From: Prochlorococcus sp. AG-402-M15
GTDB taxonomy: Bacteria > Cyanobacteriota > Cyanobacteriia > PCC-6307 > Cyanobiaceae
NCBI GenBank assembly: GCA_003216615.1
Contig: QCIP01000012.1
Span: 1-56,412 of the forward strand
Reading direction: 5' to 3'
Length of the DNA: 56,412 nt
A program made the position numbers and the translations under genes. Of the stretch, positions 19,801 to 26,757 are shown piece after piece; the first letter of the stretch is position 1, and each line of letters starts with the position of its first letter. The notes beneath the pieces were generated by a model, which was not told the origin of the DNA, made no database searches, and saw only the letters and a list, made by a program, of their open reading frames with translations.

Positions 19801-21423
19801 GCTCAAGGTGCAAAACCTGGAGAAGGTGGCCAATTGCCCGGTCCAAAAGTTGATTCTTACATTGCAAAACTAAGAAATAGTAAACCAGGAGTAGCCCTTA
19901 TATCTCCTCCACCTCATCATGATATTTATTCAATTGAAGATTTAGCTCAACTAATCCACGACTTACACCAAGTCCATCCAAAAGCTAAGGTGAGCGTAAA
20001 ACTTGTTTCTGAAATTGGTATTGGCACTATTGCTGCTGGAGTAAGCAAAGCTAATGCAGATGTAATTCAAATTTCAGGACATGACGGAGGTACAGGAGCT
20101 TCACCTCTAAGTTCTATTAAACATGCAGGTTTACCTTGGGAACTAGGTGTCGCTGAGGTTCACAAATCCCTATTAGAAAATAACTTACGTGAAAGAGTAA
20201 TTTTAAGAACTGATGGAGGTCTTAAAACAGGCTGGGACGTAGTCATTGCAGCTTTACTAGGTGCTGAAGAATACGGATTCGGTTCAGTTGCGATGATTGC
20301 GGAAGGATGCATAATGGCTCGGGTTTGTCATACAAACAAGTGTCCTGTTGGAGTTGCTACTCAAAAAGAAGAATTAAGAAAAAGATTTAAAGGTATTCCT
20401 GAAAATGTTGTCAACTTTTTCTTGTATATTGCTGAAGAAGTAAGACAAATAATGAGTAGTATCGGTGTTTCTAATATAGAAGAACTAATTGGTAATAAAG
20501 AATTTCTTTCTACAAGAAATATCAGCCTTCCAAAAACTTCTAATATTGATCTTTCTTCTTTAACGAATAATGAATCCTCAACCAACGATAGATCATGGTT
20601 AAAACATTCAAAAAATCCTCATAGTAATGGTTATGTATTAGAAGACGAGTTTTTGTCGGATGATGAGTCCATAGATGCAATTAAAAATCACAAAAAATTA
20701 ACTAAAGAAATTGAGATAAAGAATACAGACAGAAGTGTTTGTGCGAAAATATCAGGCGAAATTGCAGAACTACATGGAAACACTGGCTTTAATGGCGAAC
20801 TCAACTTAAATTTCAAAGGATATGCAGGACAGAGCTTTGGTGCCTTTTTGTTGAAGGGAATGAATGTTCAATTAATCGGAGAAGCTAATGATTATGTTTG
20901 TAAAGGAATGAATGGAGGAATACTCACAATAATTCCACCAAAAATAGATAAAATCTCCTCCGAACAAGTCATCCTGGGAAATACTTGCCTTTATGGAGCA
21001 ACAGGTGGGAAATTATTTGCCTTAGGAAAATCGGGAGAAAGATTTGCAGTAAGAAATAGTGGTGCTACAGCAGTAACAGAGGGAGCAGGTGATCATTGTT
21101 GTGAATACATGACTGGTGGGAAAGTAGTCATTCTAGGTTCCACAGGAAGGAATATAGGTGCGGGCATGACTGGTGGAATAGCTTTTATAATCGATGAGAA
21201 TAATGATTTAAGTAATAAAGTTAATAAGGAAATAGTTAGTATTCATAAAATAACTTCATCAAAACAAGAAGATATCTTATTGGAAATTATTAGAGAATAT
21301 CGAGCGAAAACAAATAGCTTAAAGGCTGCTAAAATAATTGAAAATTGGTTGCATTTCAAGAGTACTTTCAAATTAATTGTTCCCCCAAGCGAAGAAGAGA
21401 TGCTTGGCATAAAGAAAATGTAA
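16849..21423 (+). CDS. glsF: Ferredoxin-dependent glutamate synthase
   Basis: A 1524-residue Fd-GOGAT converting glutamine plus 2-oxoglutarate to two glutamates with reduced ferredoxin, the main exit of ammonium assimilation. The N-terminal Ntn amidotransferase domain follows a propeptide and would begin at the Cys of EKDACGVGFIANVKG. The synthase part has the FMN-binding barrel (KPGEGGQLPGPKV; SGHDGGTGASPLSS) and a 3Fe-4S Cys motif C-x5-C-x4-C in EGCIMARVCHTNKCPVG. The C-terminal glutamate synthase beta-helix follows (GGKVVILGSTGRNIGAGMTGG). The length and the absence of a separate NADPH subunit favour the ferredoxin type. The stop codon directly abuts the ATG of the next gene. Confidence 0.97.
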   Translation: MGESIKRIVGPYQDSYSPNGIIGEKDACGVGFIANVKGIESNWILKQSLKGLNCMEHRGGCGGDSDSGDGAGILCSIPWKYLDEEMNLKSQYDFNRGLGMVFMPNKKEKIEECKSICDQEAEKLKFNKTSWRTVPVNNEILGPLAKANAPFICQWILYIDKKNHQDIERLLFQLRKRIEKKIRETFNNHVGDCEFYFASLSSQTVVYKGMVRSEILSEFYQDLKEESFKVSFSVYHRRFSTNTLPKWPLAQPMRFLGHNGEINTLLGNINWAKALETHIDDFWGDLSNEIKPIVDLNKSDSSNLDATLEINIRSGQPITDSLLKLVPEAFRDQPELEQREDIKAFYEYFASLQEAWDGPALLVFADGNFVGATLDRNGLRPARYSITNDGFVIMGSETGVVDLEEERVIEKGRLGPGQMLAVDFHQNRILRNWEVKSEAAQRHDYKNLLSNRTIKIKNNEWVRDCKLKDLDLIQQQTAYGFSAEDNDLILDSMASLAKEPTYCMGDDIPLAVLSSKPHILYDYFKQRFAQVTNPPIDPLREKLVMSLEMHLGERCTPFEIKDSKPFIHLQSPILNEEELISIKKSKIKSQTISSLFDIEEGLQGLENQLNEICKLSELSIKEGCSLIIISDIGINPKKTFIPPLLAVGAIHHYLLKKEIRLKASLIIETGQCWSTHHLACLIGYGASAVCPWLTFEAGRHWLKHPKTQKLIDSKKINSLSITDVQENIKKALEDGLRKILSKIGISLLSSYHGAQIFEAVGLGSDLIKIAFDGTTSRIAGITLKELTNETLSIHTKAYPEIDLKKLEFLGFVQFRNNGEYHSNNPEMSKVLHSAVKQGPEYDHFETYKKLISNRPTTSLRDLLTISSKRKSIPLEEVESVESICKRFCTGGMSLGALSREAHEVLAVAMNRIGGKSNSGEGGEDPARFNVLNDIDENTQSATLPFIKGLENGDTACSAIKQIASGRFGVTPEYLRSGKQLEIKMAQGAKPGEGGQLPGPKVDSYIAKLRNSKPGVALISPPPHHDIYSIEDLAQLIHDLHQVHPKAKVSVKLVSEIGIGTIAAGVSKANADVIQISGHDGGTGASPLSSIKHAGLPWELGVAEVHKSLLENNLRERVILRTDGGLKTGWDVVIAALLGAEEYGFGSVAMIAEGCIMARVCHTNKCPVGVATQKEELRKRFKGIPENVVNFFLYIAEEVRQIMSSIGVSNIEELIGNKEFLSTRNISLPKTSNIDLSSLTNNESSTNDRSWLKHSKNPHSNGYVLEDEFLSDDESIDAIKNHKKLTKEIEIKNTDRSVCAKISGEIAELHGNTGFNGELNLNFKGYAGQSFGAFLLKGMNVQLIGEANDYVCKGMNGGILTIIPPKIDKISSEQVILGNTCLYGATGGKLFALGKSGERFAVRNSGATAVTEGAGDHCCEYMTGGKVVILGSTGRNIGAGMTGGIAFIIDENNDLSNKVNKEIVSIHKITSSKQEDILLEIIREYRAKTNSLKAAKIIENWLHFKSTFKLIVPPSEEEMLGIKKM

Positions 21424-21717
21424 ATGCCTTTCTTTGTAAAAACTGAAATTATAAAAAAAGAATACTTAATTAATAATAATTTAAAACGAAAAATAATTAA
21501 CGAGCATATTGTTTGGATAAAAAAATTAAAAAAAGAGGGAATTAATATTAAAAGTGGTTTTTTAGTGGATGAGTTAAAGAGGCCAGGTGACGGCGGATTA
21601 CTCATTCTTGAGATGAATAATTATAAAAATGCACTAAAAATCATTAAGAATGATCCAATGATTAAAAATGATCTAGTTGAATGGAAATTAAATGAGTGGA
21701 TAGATTCAAATAAATGA
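21424..21717 (+). CDS. YciI-like small protein
   Basis: A 97-residue protein whose shape resembles the YciI/DGPF dimeric alpha+beta barrel family. It has an N-terminal beta strand (MPFFVKTEII), a helix containing HIVWIKKLKKEG, the strand IKSGFLVDE, a Gly-rich turn (GDGGLLILEM) and the helix YKNALKIIKNDPMI. A His in the first helix and an Asp near the end are in the usual family positions. The function is unknown. Its ATG immediately follows the glsF TAA with no gap, so it is almost surely translated from the glsF message. It is convergent with lipA (6-bp gap). Confidence 0.75.
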   Translation: MPFFVKTEIIKKEYLINNNLKRKIINEHIVWIKKLKKEGINIKSGFLVDELKRPGDGGLLILEMNNYKNALKIIKNDPMIKNDLVEWKLNEWIDSNK

Positions 21718-21723
21718 AAATAA

Positions 21724-22617
21724 TTATCTTGGATACTTTTCCATAAGTTTTTGAATCTCTTCAGCATGGTAACTGCTACGAGTTAAAGGAGAACTAACTA
21801 CTTGCATAAAGTCCAAATCTTTTTCCCCGAAAACTTTAAAATAATTAAATTTGGAGGGACTCACAAATCTTTGAACAGGTAAATGATTAGGGCCAGGAGA
21901 TAAATATTGGCCAATAGTAACAATATCAACGAAATTACTTTTTAAATCCTTAAGAAGACTTAAGACCTCCTCATCTTTTTCCCCTAAACCAAGCATAAAG
22001 CCTGACTTTGTATAAACTTTGGGAGAATAGTCTCTGGTTCTTTTAAGTAACTCAAGAGTTCTTTCATATTTCCCCTGAGGTCTTACTTTTTTATATAGAG
22101 AAGGCACAGTCTCAATATTATGGTTTAAAACGTTTGGATTTGAATCAAGAACTTTTTCAAGAGATTTCCAGTTGCCACAAAAATCAGGAATTAAAAGCTC
22201 AATAGTAGTCTCAGGAGATTTTTTTCTTACTTGATAAACACATTCAAAAAATTGAGATGCACCACCATCCTCAAGATCGTCTCTATTAACTGATGTGATT
22301 ACAACATGTTTAAGCTTCATTCTATAAACAGCTTCGGCTAGACGATATGGTTCTGTTGGATCTAATTCTCTTTTAGATCTATCAAAATCAATATCACAAT
22401 ATGGACATGCCCTAGTACAGCCAGGACCCATTATGAGGAAAGTGGCAGTTCCACTAGCAAAACATTCTCCAATATTTGGACAGCTTGCTTCTTGACATAC
22501 AGTATTGAGATTTAAATCATTTAATAAATTTGCAGTATTCCCAATTCTCTCAACTTGAGGAGCTTTTACTCTTAACCAATCAGGTTTTGAAATTAAACTA
22601 TTGGAGTTATTAGTCAA
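21724..22617 (-). CDS. lipA: Lipoyl synthase
   Basis: A 297-residue radical SAM enzyme inserting sulfur into octanoyl groups on 2-oxoacid dehydrogenases and the glycine cleavage H protein. The auxiliary cluster motif is C-x4-C-x5-C in [12 protein letters not shown]. The SAM cluster motif is C-x3-C-x2-C in [11 protein letters not shown]. The conserved C-terminal RSSYHAEE serine motif is present. The start is a TTG (22615-22617) giving [21 protein letters not shown]; no in-frame ATG lies before the conserved core. Cyanobacteria often carry two LipA copies and I cannot say which this is. Confidence 0.95.
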   Translation of the reverse strand: MTNNSNSLISKPDWLRVKAPQVERIGNTANLLNDLNLNTVCQEASCPNIGECFASGTATFLIMGPGCTRACPYCDIDFDRSKRELDPTEPYRLAEAVYRMKLKHVVITSVNRDDLEDGGASQFFECVYQVRKKSPETTIELLIPDFCGNWKSLEKVLDSNPNVLNHNIETVPSLYKKVRPQGKYERTLELLKRTRDYSPKVYTKSGFMLGLGEKDEEVLSLLKDLKSNFVDIVTIGQYLSPGPNHLPVQRFVSPSKFNYFKVFGEKDLDFMQVVSSPLTRSSYHAEEIQKLMEKYPR

Positions 22618-22879
22618 ATTAATTGTATATGGCCTACAATCTTATTTTACTAAAAACAATTTGAGTTAACTATTAATAATTTAAAAATGTAGTCTATTCA
22701 ATAGAAGTCGAAAAATAAATGCACCTTACCTGTTCATCGATAATTTAAAAATCCTAATTCAAGTTGCTACTTACTCAATATTTTGTTTCATCAACCTAAA
22801 TTAGAACAGTATTTAGTACGTTATTTTTAATACAGATAAAATAACATTTTAATTACATATTAATGCAATAAAAAAACTA

Positions 22880-22885
22880 TATAAT
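22880..22885 (+). promoter_or_regulatory. Candidate -10 box for the recombinase-like gene
   Basis: A perfect TATAAT in the 289-bp AT-rich gap after lipA. It would start transcription near 22892, giving a 15-nt leader if the GTG at 22907 is the start, or about 66 nt if TTG 22958 is. The rest of the gap shows a 13-bp AT-only direct repeat but no ORF. Confidence 0.4.
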
Positions 22886-22906
22886 TGATATTTTTTGTAC
22901 TAAAAA

Positions 22907-23581
22907 GTGTTTTTTTATTTATTTATTGATACAGTAAAAAATATATGTAATAAAACATTGACTTTTAAATTTAAAAGAAAACGTCTTTTACTATCTGAAA
23001 AATATAAAAGCTCTAAAGCAATAGGTTATGCTAGAGCTACTCATAATGAATATGAATATTTAGAAGATCAGATAAAAATTTTAAAGGAAGAGGGTTGCAG
23101 TTTAGTTTTCTCTGAATTTATAAGTTTAGATGAAGAAATCAAACCCCAACTCAATCAAGCTATAAATTGCTTATCAAAAGGCGATCAATTAATAATAACT
23201 CAGCTTGATCGAGCATTTAAAAATAAAAAAGAATGTTTAAGGACAATAAATAAACTTATTAAAAAGGATATTAAATTGCGAACTTTGACTGGTTTTTTTG
23301 CGGCTAATGAATCCTCTAAGGCAAATTCTTCAATTTTTAAGATTTTATATGAATTAGATAATTTAGAAGACAAAAGTTTAGATGAAAGAAAAAAAGAACA
23401 ACTATTACGCAGAAAATTATCTGGAAATAATCTGGGAGGGAGGCCCAAAATCAGTCCTTTAAAAGAATCTTTAGTAATCAGATTGCGTAATGAGGGATAT
23501 TCATACCGATCAATTAGATCACAAACTGGAATTGCATTGTCAACAATAAGGAGAGTGATTTTGGATGGAGAATTAACATAA
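22907..23581 (+). CDS. Degenerate serine-recombinase (resolvase)-like protein
   Basis: A 224-residue protein with the architecture of a small serine resolvase/invertase. The N-terminal domain begins AIGYARATHNEYEYLEDQIKILKEEG. The middle holds the ITQLDRAFKNKKE motif, followed by a long linking helix and LGGRPKI. A C-terminal helix-turn-helix spans about residues 189-220 (SYRSIRSQTGIALSTIRRVI). Compared with gamma-delta resolvase, the nucleophile Ser10 is Thr45 here and Arg71 is Lys105, while Arg8 (R43), Asp67 (D101) and Arg68 (R102) are kept. Recombinase activity is therefore doubtful and a DNA-binding role is plausible. The start is uncertain: GTG 22907 gives an odd hydrophobic N-terminus; TTG 22958 is an alternative. 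A 70-residue gene follows after 1 bp. No mobile-element ends were seen. Confidence 0.75.
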   Translation: MFFYLFIDTVKNICNKTLTFKFKRKRLLLSEKYKSSKAIGYARATHNEYEYLEDQIKILKEEGCSLVFSEFISLDEEIKPQLNQAINCLSKGDQLIITQLDRAFKNKKECLRTINKLIKKDIKLRTLTGFFAANESSKANSSIFKILYELDNLEDKSLDERKKEQLLRRKLSGNNLGGRPKISPLKESLVIRLRNEGYSYRSIRSQTGIALSTIRRVILDGELT

Positions 23582-23582
23582 A

Positions 23583-23795
23583 ATGAGGAAGAAAGAAATT
23601 GAAAATTTAATTAAAGAAAATTTTAAAGATACAGCATTGCGTATTTATGAATTAGATAATGAAGATAGAAAAAGTTTGTTAGCAGAATATAGAGAATGGA
23701 TTATGAATGATTTAGATTCTGAAGAGGTAATGATGTTACCTTATGAAGCCTATACTGATAAGCTTGATTCTAATTATTTCGACGATTTACTTTAG
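23583..23795 (+). CDS. Small acidic hypothetical protein
   Basis: A 70-residue, strongly acidic, probably helical protein (KKEIENLIKENFKDTALRIYELDNEDRKSLLAEYREWIMNDLDSEEVMMLPYEAYTDKLDSNYFDDLL). It has no signal peptide, membrane segment or cysteine, and I do not recognise the family. Its ATG lies 1 bp after the stop of the recombinase-like gene, so the two are almost certainly cotranscribed and translationally linked. Its acidity would suit a partner of the basic DNA-binding protein upstream, but that is speculation. It overlaps the convergent beta-lactamase-like gene by 4 bp. Confidence 0.7.
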   Translation: MRKKEIENLIKENFKDTALRIYELDNEDRKSLLAEYREWIMNDLDSEEVMMLPYEAYTDKLDSNYFDDLL

Positions 23796-24700
23796 TCCTT
23801 AATAGTATATCTCTTATTAAATTCATATACTTCTTTGGCTATTAATGGTAAGAAAAAAGTATCTTTGGAATATTTTTCTCCATTACAAAAAACAACTAAT
23901 AAAGTGTGCAGAGATTGACTATTAGTCCACCAAGCTGAATCATGTCTAACTTCAGACATTAATCCTGCTTTACTCCAAAGACTAATACTTTCTGGTAATC
24001 CTTCACCTAAAAAACCATCTATTTGATTAATAGAATCGTTTTTAAGAGCAAATTTATTTAAATTTCTTTTTAAAAAACTTCGTAAATTTAAGTCATTTTT
24101 TTGATAATCAATATGAATCATAATTTCCTCCAAAATCCTTGCAGCCGAATCAGAATTCATAGCGTTTCTATTTTTATTTTCATGTCCATAAAATTCTTTT
24201 TCACGGCCAAATGGTCCATCATCCCAGGTCTTCTGGCAGCAATTTATACCACTCAATTCTTCCCAATGTAAATCATGTAGCCAATCGTTTATAATATTTC
24301 TTTGATATTTCCAATTTTCCCATAATTCGCCTTCAATACAAGGTCCACTTGTTGTTCCAGTAAGTAAATCAATTAAGAAGCTTGTTGCGTTATTACTTGA
24401 GAAAGACAACATTTTCCTTACAGCATCACTAAGTTCATGTGATAATAATAAACTTCCTTTTTTAATCCAATAATATGCAGCAAGGCCATAAACCAACTTG
24501 ACTATGCTGGCAGGGTAAACGATTTTTTTATTATTAATACCAGTTCCAAAACCTTTAAATACACTTTTTTTTTCACTTTTATAATTAATCCAAGTTATGG
24601 CAATATCTTCTCTTGAAAAATCTTTATTATAAGAGCATGCTTTCCTTAAAATATCATTTAAGGCTAGATCCATCTCTTTACTTAAATAGTAAAAGGACAT
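23792..24700 (-). CDS. Beta-lactamase-fold serine hydrolase (class A-like)
   Basis: A 302-residue member of the serine beta-lactamase/DD-peptidase fold. It has S65-I-V-K68 (the SxxK nucleophile motif) and S102-N-N104 (SxN) after a helix, with KAG in WSKAGLMSEVRHDSAWW in the place of the KTG/KSG motif. No signal peptide is evident, so a cytoplasmic or unconventional location, or a peptidase/esterase role, is possible. Antibiotic resistance should not be assumed. With the ATG at 24698-24700 its start lies only 3 bp from the divergent NlpC/P60 gene. The internal Met10 (24673), preceded by AAAGAG, is a credible alternative start leaving 30 bp. Confidence 0.75.
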   Translation of the reverse strand: MSFYYLSKEMDLALNDILRKACSYNKDFSREDIAITWINYKSEKKSVFKGFGTGINNKKIVYPASIVKLVYGLAAYYWIKKGSLLLSHELSDAVRKMLSFSSNNATSFLIDLLTGTTSGPCIEGELWENWKYQRNIINDWLHDLHWEELSGINCCQKTWDDGPFGREKEFYGHENKNRNAMNSDSAARILEEIMIHIDYQKNDLNLRSFLKRNLNKFALKNDSINQIDGFLGEGLPESISLWSKAGLMSEVRHDSAWWTNSQSLHTLLVVFCNGEKYSKDTFFLPLIAKEVYEFNKRYTIKD

Positions 24701-24703
24701 TGT

Positions 24704-25462
24704 ATGGAAAATTATAAAAATCCTATCTCACTATTTAAACAAACTAATTTTTCAAAAACTATTTGGTGGAAATTAAAAGTTAATATTTCTGGATATCAAA
24801 ATGAAACAGAAAATAAATTAGTGACTGAAATATTTAAAAATAGAATTTTTAGGCTACTTTATCCAAATATTTATCAACATAAACATAAATTTTCAAGAAT
24901 TCTAGTCCAACTATATGAAGATGGTTACGTCTGTTGGATAAATGTAGATGGATTGATTATTGAGAAATACGAATTAAGAAAAACTGAGAGTTTCAGAAAT
25001 GAACACTTTTTAATAAAAGATAAAAGTACCTCAATTTTAAAATGGATCAAGAATCAAGCTGAATTAACTAATGAATACCTTTGGGGAGGCACATTAGGAC
25101 CCAATTTTGATTGTTCCGGGTTAATTCAGACTGCTTTTTTAAAGCATGGTATTCATATACCTCGAGACTCTTATCAAATAAAAAGTTTTTGTAAACATCT
25201 TTTTTATTTCAAAGAGTCTTATGCGGCTCTACATCCTGGCGATCTTTTATTTTTTGGAAATGGAGACAAATGTGATCATATTGGAATCTACAAAGGAGAC
25301 GGATTGTATTACCATAGCTCTGGAAAAGATTTTGGCAGAAATGGAATAGGATTAGATACCCTAAAACAGGGTAACGATAAAATCTCTTTGCATTATAAAT
25401 CCAAACTTATTTCTGCAGGAAGAGTAGTTAGAAATTATAGATGGGACAGAACCGTACGTTAG
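24704..25462 (+). CDS. NlpC/P60 family cell-wall peptidase
   Basis: A 252-residue putative cysteine peptidase cleaving gamma-D-glutamyl-diamino-acid bonds in peptidoglycan. The N-terminal ~110 residues look like the SH3-like region of cyanobacterial NlpC/P60 proteins (FSRILVQLYEDGYVCWINVDGL). The catalytic domain has YLWGGTLGPNFDCSGLIQ with Cys137, HPGDLLFFG, and the His motif CDHIGIYKGDGLYYHSSG. No signal peptide is apparent. A good Shine-Dalgarno (AAAAGGA, 24691-24697) precedes the ATG but lies inside the annotated 5' end of the divergent beta-lactamase-like gene. Confidence 0.87.
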   Translation: MENYKNPISLFKQTNFSKTIWWKLKVNISGYQNETENKLVTEIFKNRIFRLLYPNIYQHKHKFSRILVQLYEDGYVCWINVDGLIIEKYELRKTESFRNEHFLIKDKSTSILKWIKNQAELTNEYLWGGTLGPNFDCSGLIQTAFLKHGIHIPRDSYQIKSFCKHLFYFKESYAALHPGDLLFFGNGDKCDHIGIYKGDGLYYHSSGKDFGRNGIGLDTLKQGNDKISLHYKSKLISAGRVVRNYRWDRTVR

Positions 25463-25527
25463 TAAGTAAAGCTCACCGTTTAATTTAAAATTAAATTTAA
25501 AATATTGCTTATTCTTTTATTTAAGAA

Positions 25528-26127
25528 TTAACCCGCAGTCCAAATATTTTTAATAATAGGCATTATGGTATCTAAGTGTAATGTCCCAACAAGTAGCCAA
25601 GCAAAAACAGCTCCACCACAGCCTCCTAACCAAAATCCACTTGTAAAATCTGCCCAACCAGCTCTTGTAAATAAGTCCTTTGGTGGATTATTAACAGTCG
25701 CATCTGGAGGTTGAACATTAGGTGCTTTACCGGGAGCATTATATAGAACTAAAAGTGCTGTCATAATATGAACAGCTCCAATAGCAGCAAGAAGTCCAGC
25801 TGTTATGGCAAATTCAGAATTTCTTAATGGGCCAGTCATAGTGAAAGGACCGTATAGAAGATATCCAAAAGCTGCTCCAGTTTCTAATCCTCTAAAATTA
25901 GGAGAAATACCCTCTCTGTAAAAAGGCAAATTATTTATAAAGGCTTTTGTAAAATAGCCACTATTAACTGGGGTAGCTAAATTACCAACACATGGATCAG
26001 CAACTGTTTTGACTGCCCATTGTTCTGCAACACCAATATCATTTGGTTGTACAGAATTATCTATGTATTTCTCATCAAACTTAATTGAACTTGTTGATTC
26101 TGAGAATGATTTTTGAAAGTCGCTCAT
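25528..26127 (-). CDS. psaL: Photosystem I reaction centre subunit XI
   Basis: A 199-residue PsaL, the subunit at the trimer interface of PSI, with chlorophyll-binding membrane helices. Family stretches are [52 protein letters not shown] and an Ala/Leu-rich helix [19 protein letters not shown]. The C-terminal helix is [19 protein letters not shown]. It is somewhat longer than many freshwater PsaL because of an N-terminal extension. It lies 27 bp downstream of psaI, so psaI-psaL form an operon. Confidence 0.97.
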   Translation of the reverse strand: MSDFQKSFSESTSSIKFDEKYIDNSVQPNDIGVAEQWAVKTVADPCVGNLATPVNSGYFTKAFINNLPFYREGISPNFRGLETGAAFGYLLYGPFTMTGPLRNSEFAITAGLLAAIGAVHIMTALLVLYNAPGKAPNVQPPDATVNNPPKDLFTRAGWADFTSGFWLGGCGGAVFAWLLVGTLHLDTIMPIIKNIWTAG

Positions 26128-26154
26128 TTTTTTAATAGTTTAGTGTTTAATAAT

Positions 26155-26268
26155 TTATTCAGTTGCTGTAATAAATCTTCCGATCAATACGATAAAAACA
26201 GCAGGCATTGCTATACCAATTAATGGAACAAAAATTGAGGGTAAGAGACTTGGTAAATCAGATGGCAT
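26155..26268 (-). CDS. psaI: Photosystem I reaction centre subunit VIII
   Basis: A 37-residue single-helix protein read from the sequence: it starts MPSDLPSLLPSIFVPLIG and ends LIGRFITATE, with a hydrophobic helix between. It matches PsaI, which sits next to PsaL in PSI and stabilises it. It is immediately upstream of psaL in the same direction. A tandem 10-bp repeat lies just upstream of its ATG. Confidence 0.93.
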   Translation of the reverse strand: MPSDLPSLLPSIFVPLIGIAMPAVFIVLIGRFITATE

Positions 26269-26272
26269 AATT

Positions 26273-26292
26273 CTTTAAACATCTTTAAACAC
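26273..26292 (-). repeat. Tandem 10-bp repeat next to the psaI start
   Basis: On the plus strand CTTTAAACAT (26273-26282) is followed directly by CTTTAAACAC (26283-26292), one mismatch in ten. On the psaI strand it reads RTGTTTAAAG twice, ending 4 nt before the ATG. Two copies exactly one helical turn apart could bind a regulator or act in the leader. Confidence 0.6.
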
Positions 26293-26360
26293 TTTAGTAT
26301 TTATCTGCGAAATAGTGTTAATTTTATTACTGGATGATATAAAAATTATTAACTTTTTAC

Positions 26361-26753
26361 ATGTTAAATTTTTTCACAATTGTACTTATTATTTTTATAG
26401 CAATATTACTTCTAGTTTTAAAAAAAAGAAACTTAAGAAAGTTAGTAAATAAAGGAGATTTATATTCTATTAAATTAAAAGAAAAAAGAAAAAATAATAA
26501 TAAATTTCTATCTAATAAAAATAGTTATTTATACAATCCCAAAGAAAAAAAGTACTCACTATATTATAAAAATTCTCAAAGAAATAAAATGTTTAGTCTT
26601 TTTAAGGGCAATACAGAAGATAAATTAAAAGCATTAAAAATTGCGGAGGAATTGGCTGATAAATCAACATTACCAATTTTACGAAAAGGTTTAAGAGATA
26701 TTTCTCCTGAAGTGATTGAAATTTCAGCTTTATTAATAAGAAAATTTAAGTAA
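26361..26753 (+). CDS. Membrane-anchored hypothetical protein with HEAT-like C-terminus
   Basis: A 130-residue protein that I do not recognise. An N-terminal hydrophobic helix (residues ~3-20) is followed by a basic, Asn/Lys-rich stretch of about 60 residues. The C-terminal ~50 residues (TEDKLKALKIAEELADKSTLPILRKGLRDISPEVIEISALLIRKF) resemble a HEAT-type helical repeat, usually a protein-protein interaction unit. The predicted topology is one membrane anchor with a soluble domain. It is divergent from psaI-psaL and convergent with the glycosyltransferase gene (4-bp gap). Confidence 0.65.
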   Translation: MLNFFTIVLIIFIAILLLVLKKRNLRKLVNKGDLYSIKLKEKRKNNNKFLSNKNSYLYNPKEKKYSLYYKNSQRNKMFSLFKGNTEDKLKALKIAEELADKSTLPILRKGLRDISPEVIEISALLIRKFK

Positions 26754-26757
26754 AAAT

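Noticed and set aside
22618-22906. Possible att site or mobile-element boundary beside the recombinase-like gene
   Set aside because: Only AT-rich direct repeats (e.g. ATAATTTAAAAAT twice) were found, expected by chance at this composition; no tRNA duplication or inverted ends.
23792-24700. Antibiotic-resistance beta-lactamase
   Set aside because: The fold motifs SxxK, SxN and KAG are present, but there is no signal peptide and no resistance context; a housekeeping hydrolase is more likely.
25463-25527. Terminator between the NlpC/P60 gene and psaL
   Set aside because: A few short AT-only inverted repeats exist (ATTCTT/AAGAAT) but stems are weak and no convincing T-run follows.
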